The position numbers and the translations under genes were made by a program. The notes beneath the pieces are model-generated. The model searched no databases. It was not told where the DNA came from and saw only the letters and a program-made list of their open reading frames with translations. Positions 9,031 through 16,830 of a stretch of DNA of 38,327 nucleotides are shown here, in pieces. Numbering within the stretch: position 1 is the stretch's first letter; the number at the start of each line of letters is the position of its first letter. The DNA comes from Mycobacteriaceae bacterium (lineage in GTDB: Bacteria > Actinomycetota > Actinomycetes > Mycobacteriales > Mycobacteriaceae): the NCBI GenBank assembly GCA_019749805.1, contig JAIEPH010000077.1:1-38327 (forward strand), written 5' to 3'.

Positions 9031-9420
9031 GTGATTGACCACTTCGGAATCAACTGTGCGAACTGGGACGAATCCAAGGCCTTCTACGACAAGGTCCTCG
9101 GAGTGCTCGGATACACCCGCCAGATGGACTATCAGGTGGCCATCGGCTACGGCACCGAGGGCAAACCCGATTTCTGGATCGCCGACATGAATGCGGGCGA
9201 GGCGGCCGGGCCCAACCGTGAGGTGCACTTCGCATTCCAGGCCTCCGGCACCGACGCCGTCCAGGCCTTCTATGACGCCGCGATCGAAGCCGGCGCCGAA
9301 TCCCTGCATGCGCCGCGGATATGGCCGGAGTATCACCCCGGCTACTTCGGGGCATTCGTGCGTGACCCCGACGGAAACAACATCGAGGCGGTCTTCCACG
9401 GCGCGCAGCCGCAGGGCTGA
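9031..9420 (+). CDS. Glyoxalase/VOC-family protein
   Basis: A 129-residue vicinal-oxygen-chelate protein with two beta-alpha-beta-beta-beta modules. It begins IDHFGINCANWDESKAFYDKVLG, with His4 as the first metal ligand. HFAFQA in the middle and GAFVRDPDGNNIEAV near the C-terminus carry the His and Glu ligand positions. VOC proteins include glyoxalases, dioxygenases and resistance proteins; the reaction is not readable here. GTG at 9031 is chosen because homologues start at this point and TACGAT lies 6 nt upstream. An open frame continues upstream, but it is antisense to the D-aminoacylase gene. Confidence 0.88.
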   Translation: MIDHFGINCANWDESKAFYDKVLGVLGYTRQMDYQVAIGYGTEGKPDFWIADMNAGEAAGPNREVHFAFQASGTDAVQAFYDAAIEAGAESLHAPRIWPEYHPGYFGAFVRDPDGNNIEAVFHGAQPQG

Positions 9421-9426
9421 ACTGGG

Positions 9427-9432
9427 TACCGT
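9427..9432 (+). promoter_or_regulatory. -10 element, leaderless DinB-family gene
   Basis: TACCGT, then 6 nt, then ATG at 9439. Confidence 0.55.
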
Positions 9433-9438
9433 CAGGGT

Positions 9439-9966
9439 ATGGCTAGCTCCGATGCTTCCTCTGATTCCTTGGCGGTGCGCGCGCTGCTGCGGGACGCCTT
9501 CACCCGGTTGATCGAGCACGTCGAGCGGCTCACCGATGGGCTGACGGACGAGGTCGCGTTCTTCCGGCCGACCGCGAATGCCAACAGCATCTCGTGGCTG
9601 ATCTGGCACAGCGCCCGTCAGCACGACCTGCAGCTGGCGGATATCGCGGGCACCGAACAGGTCTGGTTCCGCGACGGCTGGGTCGACCGCTTCAATCTCG
9701 ACCTGCCGCGCGATGCGATGGGGTACGGCGACGGCCCCGACGAGGTGGCCAAGGTGCGCGCGTCAGCTGACCTGCTGGCCGGCTATTACCACGGCGTGCA
9801 CAAGGCGACGCTCGAGTACATCGCCTCGGTCACCCCCGAGGAGCTGAACCGCGTCGTCGACGATCACTGGGACCCGCCGGTGACTGCAGGCGTGCGGCTG
9901 GTGAGCATCGTCGACGACAGTGCGCAGCACCTGGGCCAGGCGGCCTACGTGGCCGGCATGGTGTGA
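9439..9966 (+). CDS. DinB-like / DUF664 protein (Rv0443-like)
   Basis: A 175-residue four-helix-bundle protein of the DinB/YfiT superfamily (DUF664 group). These proteins bind a divalent metal through three histidines; candidates here are H57 and H62 in SWLIWHSARQHDLQ and H164 in DDSAQHLGQAAY. In actinobacteria many relatives are mycothiol-dependent transferases, so a thiol S-transferase role is possible but unproven. ATG at 9439 follows TACCGT by 6 nt (leaderless). It overlaps the next gene by 4 bp (GTGA), so the two are translationally coupled. Confidence 0.85.
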   Translation: MASSDASSDSLAVRALLRDAFTRLIEHVERLTDGLTDEVAFFRPTANANSISWLIWHSARQHDLQLADIAGTEQVWFRDGWVDRFNLDLPRDAMGYGDGPDEVAKVRASADLLAGYYHGVHKATLEYIASVTPEELNRVVDDHWDPPVTAGVRLVSIVDDSAQHLGQAAYVAGMV

Positions 9967-10535
9967 GTCCGATTCGGTGGTGGCCGCCGGTCGGGGTGAG
10001 CGCGATGATCGTGCTCGGACTCGCCGTCGGTACGGGATCCACCTCGCTCGACGACTGGTTCCGGACGCTCAATCGCAGTGTCGCTCAAGACCTGTCCCAC
10101 CTCGCAAATCCGCTGTCACTCGCCATACTCGGCGTCACGGTCGTGGGCATCGCGCTGTATCGGCGGTGCTGGCGGCTGGCTCTGGCCGCCACAGTGTTTC
10201 CGCCCGCGGCGTACCTGCTTGTGCAGTTGATCAAGCCGTTCTTCGGGCGAATCAAGGAAGGCGGCCTCGCGTACCCGAGTGGGCACATCACGACGACGAC
10301 GATCGTGTTGGGCCTCTTCGTGCTGGTGGCAGGTGGTGCCCAGTGGGCGGTGCTGACCGCGGTCACCTACGTCGCGCTCGCCATGGTCGGCGTGGGCTCG
10401 ACCTTTCATTACTTCACCGACACTGTCGGCGGGCTGCTGCTCGGCACCTCCGCCGTGGGCCTCGCGGCGCTCGTCGCCCGCCATGACTTGACACGTGTCA
10501 ACCCCGGTGCGATCTACGTCACACGCGGTGGCTAG
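9963..10535 (+). CDS. PAP2-family membrane phosphatase
   Basis: A 190-residue integral membrane protein with about five hydrophobic segments and PAP2 (phosphatidic acid phosphatase type 2) motifs. The first is K91-PFFGR96, the second PSGH at 105-108, and the third has H149-x3-D153 (HYFTD). H108 would be the acid and H149 the nucleophile. The family removes phosphate from lipid phosphates such as undecaprenyl-PP at the membrane. Odd points: the Arg normally about six residues before H149 is missing (GVGSTFH) and the RP of motif 1 is replaced by KE. The GTG start overlaps the DinB stop in GTGA. Confidence 0.82.
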   Translation: MSPIRWWPPVGVSAMIVLGLAVGTGSTSLDDWFRTLNRSVAQDLSHLANPLSLAILGVTVVGIALYRRCWRLALAATVFPPAAYLLVQLIKPFFGRIKEGGLAYPSGHITTTTIVLGLFVLVAGGAQWAVLTAVTYVALAMVGVGSTFHYFTDTVGGLLLGTSAVGLAALVARHDLTRVNPGAIYVTRGG

Positions 10536-10538
10536 CAT
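10533..10538 (+). promoter_or_regulatory. -10 element, leaderless aldehyde dehydrogenase gene
   Basis: TAGCAT (the TAG is the PAP2 stop), then 6 nt, then ATG at 10545. Confidence 0.55.
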
Positions 10539-10544
10539 GGAGCC

Positions 10545-12071
10545 ATGACCGCGACGCCAGATGTTGATCTGCCCCCGGAATCGCAAGCCAGCACCGTCCT
10601 CAATCCCGCGACCGGCGCTGTAGCCGGGACCGTGCGCTGGACCGACCCCGCCGACGTGCCCCGCATCGCGGCGGGCTTGCGCCGGGCGCAACGCGAATGG
10701 GAGGCCCGCGGACCCAAGGGCCGCGCCAAGGTGCTGGCCCGGTTCGCCGTGTGGATGGGCGAGCACCGCGACGAGATCGAGCAGCTGCTGATCAAGGAGA
10801 CCGGTAAGTCGGCGACCGACGCCGCCCAAGAGGTGCCGCTGCTGATCATGATCGCCTCGTACTACATCAAGACGATGGAGAAGGCGCTGGCGCCTGAGGC
10901 CCGGCCCGCGTCGCTGCCCTTCCTGAACATCAAGAAGGTGACGGTCCACTACCGGCCGCGGCCGGTTGTCGCCATCGTCGCACCGTGGAACTATCCCGTG
11001 GCCAACCTCCTGATGGACGGCATCGCCGCGTTGGCGGCCGGCTGTGCGGTCCTCCTCAAGCCCTCCGAGCGCACCCCGCTGACCGCTGAGCTGTTGTTGC
11101 GCGGCTGGGCGGACTCCGGCGCGCCCGAGGTCATGGCGATCGTCCAGGGGGCGAGGGAGGCCGTCGAGGCCGTCGTCGACAACGCCGACTACGTCCAGTT
11201 CACCGGGTCATCCGCGACAGGCGCCAAGGTCGCCGAGCGCGCGGCGCGCCGGCTGACGCCGGTGAGCCTCGAGCTCGGCGGCAAGGACCCGATGGTCGTG
11301 CTCGAGGATGCCGACATCGACCTGGCCGCGCACGCCGCGGTCTGGGGTGCGTTCTTCAACGCCGGCCAGACATGTGTGTCCGTCGAGCGGGTGTACGTGC
11401 TCGAACAGGTCTACGACCAGTTCGTCGACGCCGTCGTGCGCGACGTCAAGAACCTGAAGATGGGCGCGGGCGAGGGGCACGACTTCGGCGCCCTCATCGA
11501 CGACTCCCAGCTCGCGGTGACCGAGCGCCATGTCGCCGACGCCGTCGCCAAGGGCGCCAAGGTGCTCACCGGCGGCAAGCGCGGGTCGGGCCCCGGCAGT
11601 TTCTACGAGCCGACGGTGCTCGTCGACGTCGACCATTCGATGGACTGCATGACGGAGGAGACGTTCGGCCCCACGCTGCCCATCATGAAGGTCGCCTCTG
11701 TCGCCGAAGCGGTGCGCCTGGCCAACGACAGCCCGTACGGCCTCAGCGCGTCGGTGTTCTCGAAGGACATCGACCGCGCGAAAGACGTTGCGGTGGAATT
11801 GGATTGCGGGGCCGTGAACATCAACGACGTGATCTCGAACCTGATGTGCACCACGGCGCCGATGGGTGGCTGGAAGACATCGGGCATCGGAGCTCGCTTC
11901 GGCGGCGCCGACGGTGTGCGCAAGTTCTGCCGCCAGGAGGTTGTCGTCGCCCCGCGCACCAACGTCGGGGCCGGTGGCAATTACTACAACAACTCGCTGC
12001 GGGCATTGAAGCGGATGAACACGATGATGACGAAGTTCGCGCTGATCCGGCCCAAGCGCACCGCCAAGTGA
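10545..12071 (+). CDS. Aldehyde dehydrogenase (succinate-semialdehyde type)
   Basis: A 508-residue NAD(P)-dependent aldehyde dehydrogenase. N149 (PWNYP), E243 (SLELGGKDP) and catalytic C277 (FNAGQTCVSVER) are all present. The closest family pattern is the succinate-semialdehyde/benzaldehyde-type ALDHs of actinobacteria with a long C-terminus ending in basic residues. The actual aldehyde is not readable from the sequence. ATG at 10545 follows TAGCAT by 6 nt; the gene begins 9 bp after the PAP2 stop but has its own promoter signal. Confidence 0.92.
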   Translation: MTATPDVDLPPESQASTVLNPATGAVAGTVRWTDPADVPRIAAGLRRAQREWEARGPKGRAKVLARFAVWMGEHRDEIEQLLIKETGKSATDAAQEVPLLIMIASYYIKTMEKALAPEARPASLPFLNIKKVTVHYRPRPVVAIVAPWNYPVANLLMDGIAALAAGCAVLLKPSERTPLTAELLLRGWADSGAPEVMAIVQGAREAVEAVVDNADYVQFTGSSATGAKVAERAARRLTPVSLELGGKDPMVVLEDADIDLAAHAAVWGAFFNAGQTCVSVERVYVLEQVYDQFVDAVVRDVKNLKMGAGEGHDFGALIDDSQLAVTERHVADAVAKGAKVLTGGKRGSGPGSFYEPTVLVDVDHSMDCMTEETFGPTLPIMKVASVAEAVRLANDSPYGLSASVFSKDIDRAKDVAVELDCGAVNINDVISNLMCTTAPMGGWKTSGIGARFGGADGVRKFCRQEVVVAPRTNVGAGGNYYNNSLRALKRMNTMMTKFALIRPKRTAK

Positions 12072-12130
12072 CGCCTCCGCACGCCACCTGCTGTTCACCT
12101 TGACGTCATGCTCGCTTTCGGGTGGGTCGC

Positions 12131-12136
12131 TATTTT
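12131..12136 (+). promoter_or_regulatory. -10 element, leaderless ppk2 gene
   Basis: TATTTT, then 6 nt, then GTG at 12143. This decides the start codon in favour of 12143 over the in-frame GTG at 12122. Confidence 0.6.
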
Positions 12137-12142
12137 CTGCCG

Positions 12143-12997
12143 GTGACTCTGGATTCACACGCCTACCGCGTCCGCGACGACGACGATGACGATCCCGTTC
12201 TGCTCGACGCCGACGGTCTGGCCGTCGACACTTGGCGGGAGAACTATCCGTACGACGAGCGCATGTCGCGCGACGAGTACGAGGAGCAGAAGCGGCTGCT
12301 GCAGATCGAACTACTGAAGCTGCAGAAGTGGAGCCAATCCAACGGGCACCGGCACGTCCTGGTCTTCGAGGGTCGCGACGCCGCGGGCAAGGGTGGCACC
12401 ATCAAGCGATTCATGGAGCACCTCAACCCGCGCGGTGCCCGCGTGGTCGCGCTGGAGAAGCCGACCGAGAAGGAACGCACCCAGTGGTACTTCCAGCGCT
12501 ATGTGCAACACCTGCCGAACGCGGGGGAGATCGTCATGTTCGACCGGTCCTGGTACAACCGGGCCGGCGTCGAGCGGGTCATGGGATTCTGCACCCCCAG
12601 GCAGCACGCCGAGTTCATTCGCCAGGCGCCCCTGTTCGAGCAGATGTTGGTCAACGACGGCATCAGCCTGACCAAGCTGTGGTTCTCCGTTTCTTCGTCC
12701 GAGCAGCGCACCCGGTTCACGATCCGTCAGGTCGACCCCGTCCGGCAGTGGAAGCTGTCGCCGACCGACCTTGCGTCGCTGGACAAGTGGGACGACTACA
12801 CCGCGGCCAAGGAAGACATGTTCGCGTGGACGGACACCGAAGCCGCGCCGTGGACCGTCGTCAAGAGCAACGACAAGAAGCGCGCACGCGTCAATGCCAT
12901 GCGGTACGTGTTGAGTAAGTTCGATTACGACAACAAGGACCATGAGGTGGTCGGCAGGCCCGACCCCCTCATCGTGGGACGTGCACTGGCTGACTGA
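12143..12997 (+). CDS. ppk2: Polyphosphate kinase 2, class I type
   Basis: A 284-residue PPK2, which uses polyphosphate to phosphorylate nucleoside diphosphates (ADP to ATP, GDP to GTP). Walker A GRDAAGKGG is at about 77-85 and Walker B/lid VMFDRSWYNRAGVERVMGF at about 131-149, as in one-domain class I enzymes. After these come the SVSSSEQRTRF and DDYTAAKEDMF segments. The N-terminus has an acidic run of six Asp residues. It resembles the PPK2 of M. tuberculosis (Rv3232c), which lies elsewhere in that genome. A second PPK2 of a different subclass lies at 31609-32472. A GC-rich hairpin follows the stop. Confidence 0.93.
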   Translation: MTLDSHAYRVRDDDDDDPVLLDADGLAVDTWRENYPYDERMSRDEYEEQKRLLQIELLKLQKWSQSNGHRHVLVFEGRDAAGKGGTIKRFMEHLNPRGARVVALEKPTEKERTQWYFQRYVQHLPNAGEIVMFDRSWYNRAGVERVMGFCTPRQHAEFIRQAPLFEQMLVNDGISLTKLWFSVSSSEQRTRFTIRQVDPVRQWKLSPTDLASLDKWDDYTAAKEDMFAWTDTEAAPWTVVKSNDKKRARVNAMRYVLSKFDYDNKDHEVVGRPDPLIVGRALAD

Positions 12998-12999
12998 TT

Positions 13000-13024
13000 C
13001 CGCCGCGTCCCGGAGCCGCGGCGG
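13000..13024 (+). terminator. GC-rich hairpin after ppk2, no T run
   Basis: CCGCCGCG (13000-13007) pairs perfectly with CGCGGCGG (13017-13024) around a 9-nt loop. Mycobacterial terminators often lack a T tract, so this may end ppk2 transcripts. It lies in the 57-bp gap before the next gene. Confidence 0.5.
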
Positions 13025-13054
13025 CGGCGACATCAGGTCGGAGTAGGAGGACGC

Positions 13055-13906
13055 GTGCGGTTCGTCGCGACCACGTTTCTGTGGCTGGTCACGACCGTTC
13101 TGCTGGCTGTGGCGGTCCCGACGATGTGGGCGCAGCGCAACGTGGTGAGCGAGGACGGATACGCGGCGCTGTCTGCGGCCGCGGCACATGATCCGAAGCT
13201 GCAGCGCGCGATGGCGTCGGAGTTGACGGCGCAGATCCGCAGCTTCGCCGCCGACAACGGGTACGGCACCCTCAACACCGAGCTCGTCGGAAACGTCGTC
13301 ACCGCCTACACCGGCAATGACGGATTCCCCGGCCAGTTCGCGCAGGCCAACCGAATCGCGCACCGCTGGATGTTCACCGACACGGTCCGGGCAGACGGCT
13401 CGGGCGACCGTTGGCTCGTCGACATCGCGCCGATGCTCAACGATTCGTCGATCAAGGAGACGCTCGGCGATCTCGACCTGGACGTTCCGCAGACGCTGAC
13501 GGTGCCGATCACGGTGCCCGAATCGTCGGAGCTACGGCCAGGCCAGCTGCGGCCGTTGTCGACGTGGGGTCCGTGGGTCAGTGTCGGTTCGACCGTGTTG
13601 GCGGGCATATCGGCGCTGCTGATGCTGGCGGCAGCCCGATCACGCGGCAAAGCACTCGTATCGCTTGGTGTTTCGGCTCTGCTGGTGGGAGCCGGGGGAT
13701 GGGCGGCGTTGGAATCGTCACGACGCTTCGTCGACGACGCGCTGAACCAGACGGCAGGCGACATCCGGCAGATCGCGGACGTCATGGTCGGCCAGGCCGA
13801 ACTGAGCGCGCACCACTGGCTGAACCTGACACTGGCTGCGGGTGGTGTGCTGGTGGTGTTCGGGGTCGCGGTGGCGATGCTGGGCGGCCTGCGCCGGCGG
13901 GACTAG
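13055..13906 (+). CDS. Conserved actinobacterial membrane protein, function unknown
   Basis: A 283-residue protein with an N-terminal membrane segment (about 5-24) and three C-terminal ones (about 172-192, 199-217, 256-277). Between them lies an extracytoplasmic region of about 145 residues (24-170). The topology suggests a surface-exposed middle domain held by a membrane anchor. I recognise no enzymatic motif. GTG at 13055 is supported by GGAGG 4 nt upstream. The C-terminus ends in a basic cluster (GGLRRRD), fitting a cytoplasmic end. The next gene starts 32 bp later with its own promoter signal. Confidence 0.8.
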   Translation: MRFVATTFLWLVTTVLLAVAVPTMWAQRNVVSEDGYAALSAAAAHDPKLQRAMASELTAQIRSFAADNGYGTLNTELVGNVVTAYTGNDGFPGQFAQANRIAHRWMFTDTVRADGSGDRWLVDIAPMLNDSSIKETLGDLDLDVPQTLTVPITVPESSELRPGQLRPLSTWGPWVSVGSTVLAGISALLMLAAARSRGKALVSLGVSALLVGAGGWAALESSRRFVDDALNQTAGDIRQIADVMVGQAELSAHHWLNLTLAAGGVLVVFGVAVAMLGGLRRRD

Positions 13907-13925
13907 GAATCACGGTCCTCCCGGG

Positions 13926-13931
13926 TACCGT
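13926..13931 (+). promoter_or_regulatory. -10 element, leaderless DUF2889 gene
   Basis: TACCGT, then 7 nt, then ATG at 13939. Confidence 0.5.
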
Positions 13932-13938
13932 TCTGCCC

Positions 13939-14916
13939 ATGCCATTCGTGTCGGACATCGCGGGACCTCAGCAGCCTGTCCAGGCGCCGGCGCTGCTGGT
14001 TCCGGGTTCCTTTCGCCGCACCAGCACCATCGACACGCATCCGGCCGGGACCGGCGATTCCGACGTCGACCTGAGGGCCCGCGACGTGACGGCAGATCAG
14101 GACGCCGTCGAGGTGCTGGGCGAGACGCGGATTCGGGCGCATCTATCGCAACGGGTGATCGACAGCATCGAGTCCGCCCCGCGCGACGGGCGAGTGGCCC
14201 GGTTGCTGGGCAGCCGCGTCGGCCCCGGATTCCGCTCGGCGGTGGGCAAGCTGCTCCCCGGTGAGGCGCAGCGCGCGAGCAGGCTGCACCTGTTGCTCGA
14301 CGACTGGGTCGGTGCGGCTCTGGTATCCGGCTACGCGGTGCAGCACGCGGCGATCGTTCTCGGCGTCGAGGAGAAGTTGCCTGCCGGCACCGCAGACCGC
14401 ATGGCGGGCATCTGCGCGGGGTTCGCTCCGCAGGCTTCACTCATCGATTACGCCAGGCGGTACGACGTCATTCCGTCGGTCCACGGTCCGGTGGCACCGC
14501 CACTGGATGGTCTGCACCCCGTGAATGCTCTGCGTGCGCACGGCATGCGCCGGTTCCGGCGTCTGGATCTTGTTCCCGCGGAGAACGATTCCGCGGGATT
14601 CCAGGCGCACTTCCGCGATTCACATCTCGACGGCGAAGGTGTCGAGACGATCGTGCACGAGTACACCGTCGTCGGCACGGTGGATACGTCCACGCGGACC
14701 ATCACGTCGGTGAGGGCGGATGTGCGAGTGCTGCCGTGGCAGGAGTGTCCCGGCGCGATCGGCAGCGCCCAGCGGATTCGCGGCATGACGCTGCCGGACA
14801 TGCGCGAACGTATTCGCGGTGAGTTCGTGGGTACCAGCACGTGCACGCATCTCAACGACACGCTGCGCTGTATCGCCGATCTCGATGCGCTGGTGGATCT
14901 GCTCAGGGCTCGATGA
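13939..14916 (+). CDS. DUF2889-family protein
   Basis: A 325-residue protein whose C-terminal two thirds match my recollection of DUF2889: FRDSHLDGEGVETIVHEYTV, VRVLPWQECPGAIGSAQR, and the conserved end GTSTCTHLNDTLRCIADL. In other bacteria such proteins sit near aromatic or CoA-ester catabolism genes, but no reaction is established to my knowledge. Here it is convergent with an enoyl-CoA hydratase gene and overlaps its end by 14 bp. ATG at 13939 follows TACCGT by 7 nt. The first 60 residues are low in structure and poorly conserved in type. Confidence 0.75.
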   Translation: MPFVSDIAGPQQPVQAPALLVPGSFRRTSTIDTHPAGTGDSDVDLRARDVTADQDAVEVLGETRIRAHLSQRVIDSIESAPRDGRVARLLGSRVGPGFRSAVGKLLPGEAQRASRLHLLLDDWVGAALVSGYAVQHAAIVLGVEEKLPAGTADRMAGICAGFAPQASLIDYARRYDVIPSVHGPVAPPLDGLHPVNALRAHGMRRFRRLDLVPAENDSAGFQAHFRDSHLDGEGVETIVHEYTVVGTVDTSTRTITSVRADVRVLPWQECPGAIGSAQRIRGMTLPDMRERIRGEFVGTSTCTHLNDTLRCIADLDALVDLLRAR

Positions 14917-15805
14917 TGTGCGACGGGTCGGGCCTGCGCTCCGGGGGTGCCTGGCTGTAGTCGCCCCACGGTCCGTCGCGTTCCTCGATGGCCGCCCGAA
15001 CACCTTGTGAGCCAGCAGTTTCGATGAATGACAGCGCTTCGGGGGTGTTGCGCATCAGCCCGTCGAGGATGCCGCCGAGTGTCTGGGTGGAGGACAGCCC
15101 CATGTTCTCGTAGGCCTGGTTGACGATGAGCTTCTGTGCCTGCAGCTGAGACAGCGGGATCTTGGCGAGCTTGTCGGCGATCTCCTTGACCCGGGCCTCG
15201 AGTTTCTCGAACGGCACGGACTCGTTGATGAGTTCGACTGCGGCGGCTTCTTTTCCGGTCAACGGCTCCCCGGTCAGCGAGTGCCACTTCACCTTCGCCA
15301 AGCTCAAGCGGTAAATCCACATGCCGGTGAGGTAGCTACCCCACATGCGGGCGTAGGGGGTGCCGATAACAGCGTCGTCGCTGGCGATGACGATGTCCGC
15401 GCACAGTGCGTAGTCACTGCCGCCGCCGACGCACCAGCCGTGCACCTGGGCGATCACGGGTTTGGAGGCTCGCCAGATCGCCAAGAACTTCTGATGTGGG
15501 CTGGTGACTTGGGTGCTCATCGCGGCGAAGTCCTTGCCGGGATCCCAGCGTCCGTCGGTGTTCATCAGATCCGCCCAGTGCGCGAAGCCGCCGCCGAAGT
15601 CGTAGCCGCCGGAGAACGCGCGACCGGCGCCGCGGAGCACGATCACCTTGATCGAAGGGTCGCGTTCGGCCAGCCCGATGGCCTGTTCGATTTCGTCGGG
15701 CATCGGCGGGACGATGGTGTTGAGCTGCTCGGGCCGGTTCAGGGTGATGGTCGCGACATGCGGCTCGGTCTTGTAGAGCAGGGTTTCGAACGTCGGCGTC
15801 GGCAT
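14903..15805 (-). CDS. echA2: Enoyl-CoA hydratase/isomerase (EchA2-like)
   Basis: A 300-residue crotonase-fold protein. The oxyanion-hole motif is GAGRAFSGGYDFGGGF, and the second signature is SKPVIAQVHGWCVGGGSDYALCADIVIAS. The usual catalytic Glu pair of hydratases is not obvious: GG-SDYALCAD has Asp and Tyr in that region, so isomerase or other crotonase activity is possible. Upstream of the prolyl oligopeptidase region it takes the place of Rv0456c (echA2). ATG at 15805 is preferred; a GTG at 15832 is an alternative. CAGACT 7 nt upstream could be a weak leaderless -10. It is divergent from efeO. Confidence 0.85.
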   Translation of the reverse strand: MPTPTFETLLYKTEPHVATITLNRPEQLNTIVPPMPDEIEQAIGLAERDPSIKVIVLRGAGRAFSGGYDFGGGFAHWADLMNTDGRWDPGKDFAAMSTQVTSPHQKFLAIWRASKPVIAQVHGWCVGGGSDYALCADIVIASDDAVIGTPYARMWGSYLTGMWIYRLSLAKVKWHSLTGEPLTGKEAAAVELINESVPFEKLEARVKEIADKLAKIPLSQLQAQKLIVNQAYENMGLSSTQTLGGILDGLMRNTPEALSFIETAGSQGVRAAIEERDGPWGDYSQAPPERRPDPSHIIEP

Positions 15806-15836
15806 GCATCGAAGTCTGACAGAGGGGTCCACGAAT

Positions 15837-15855
15837 TTAGGTGTGCCTACCCTCC
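15837..15855. promoter_or_regulatory. IdeR/DtxR-like iron box 1
   Basis: TTAGGTGTGCCTACCCTCC matches the 19-bp consensus TTAGGTTAGSCTAACCTAA at 14 positions. It lies in the -35 region of efeO. Confidence 0.7.
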
Positions 15856-15870
15856 GGCCTGCGGGAATGC

Positions 15871-15876
15871 TATGTT
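15871..15876 (+). promoter_or_regulatory. -10 element of efeO
   Basis: TATGTT lies between the two iron boxes and about 27 bp before the efeO start codon. Confidence 0.5.
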
Positions 15877-15894
15877 TTGGCTTTCCTAACTTAG
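15876..15894. promoter_or_regulatory. IdeR/DtxR-like iron box 2
   Basis: TTTGGCTTTCCTAACTTAG matches the consensus at about 12 of 19 positions, best in the right half (CCTAAC-TTAG). It covers the expected transcription start. Confidence 0.5.
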
Positions 15895-15903
15895 AGGGTG
15901 CAA

Positions 15904-16830
15904 ATGAATCGCTATTTCGCGTGGTCGGTGCCGGTCGCAGCCGTGAGCCTCATCCTCTCGGGCTGCTCCGGCGACACGGGCAGTTCCGAAGAGACTTCGA
16001 GCGCCAGCGCGACCACGACCTCGTCGAGTGCCGCCGCTGCCGCTCCCGATCCGCTGGCCGAGCAGGCCGCTGCGGAGTACAAGACGTACGCAATCGGTCA
16101 GGTCGACGAACTCGTGGGCGCCGTCAAGGTGTTCACCGATGCTGTTCGCGCGAACAATCTGCAGGCAGCGCAGGACGCGTACGCGCCGTCCCGTATTCCA
16201 TGGGAGCGCATCGAGCCGCTGGCCGGCCTCGTCGAGGAGATCGACGGCAAGGTCGACGCGCGAGTCGATGACTTCGCCGGCGTCGACGACGCGGAGTTCA
16301 CCGGCTGGCACCGCCTCGAATATCTGCTTTTCCAGCAGAACACGACCGAGGGTGGCGCACCGTTCGCCGATCAGCTCGACGCGGACATCGCGGCCCTGAA
16401 GGAGCAGTTCCCCACGGTCGAGGTGAAGCCGGTCGACGTGGCGACCGGTGCGGCCGAGCTGATCGAGGAGGTCTCCGAAGGCAAGATCACCGGCGAGGAG
16501 GACCGCTACTCCAAGACCGACCTGTGGGACTTCGACGCCAACCTGCAGGGCTCGCAGGCCGCCGTCGACAAGCTGAAGCCGGCTCTGGAGAAGGCTGATC
16601 CGGAGCTGCTCGGCAAGATCGAGACCGGCTTCGCCGACATCAACGCCACTCTGCAGCCGCTCCGTCGCGGCGACGGCTGGGTGCTCTACTGCACCGAGAA
16701 CGACCCCTACCCGTCGCCTCGCTGCACCGGCGTGACCGTTGACCCGCCGACCATCGACAAGCTCAAGGCGCAGCTGGCCGGCCTGTCCGAGAATGTGTCC
16801 CAGGTTGCGGGGGCCTTGAAGCTGTCGTGA
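15904..16830 (+). CDS. efeO: EfeO-type iron-uptake lipoprotein (M75/imelysin family)
   Basis: A 308-residue lipoprotein with lipobox LSGC at 18-21 and a Ser/Thr/Ala-rich linker to about residue 48. The imelysin/M75 domain has the HxxE metal motif at H136-E139 (GWHRLEY). EfeO is the periplasmic ferrous-iron-binding partner of the EfeUOB system. The usual N-terminal cupredoxin domain is absent, so it is of the EfeM-like short type. ATG at 15904 follows GAGG. Two IdeR-like boxes over the promoter predict induction by iron starvation. It overlaps efeB by 4 bp. The permease gene efeU is not in this cluster. Confidence 0.9.
   Translation: MNRYFAWSVPVAAVSLILSGCSGDTGSSEETSSASATTTSSSAAAAAPDPLAEQAAAEYKTYAIGQVDELVGAVKVFTDAVRANNLQAAQDAYAPSRIPWERIEPLAGLVEEIDGKVDARVDDFAGVDDAEFTGWHRLEYLLFQQNTTEGGAPFADQLDADIAALKEQFPTVEVKPVDVATGAAELIEEVSEGKITGEEDRYSKTDLWDFDANLQGSQAAVDKLKPALEKADPELLGKIETGFADINATLQPLRRGDGWVLYCTENDPYPSPRCTGVTVDPPTIDKLKAQLAGLSENVSQVAGALKLS

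Noticed and set aside
13411..13938. N-terminal extension of the DUF2889 gene
   Set aside because: Overlaps a well-supported membrane-protein gene in another frame; ATG 13939 has a -10 element at the right distance.
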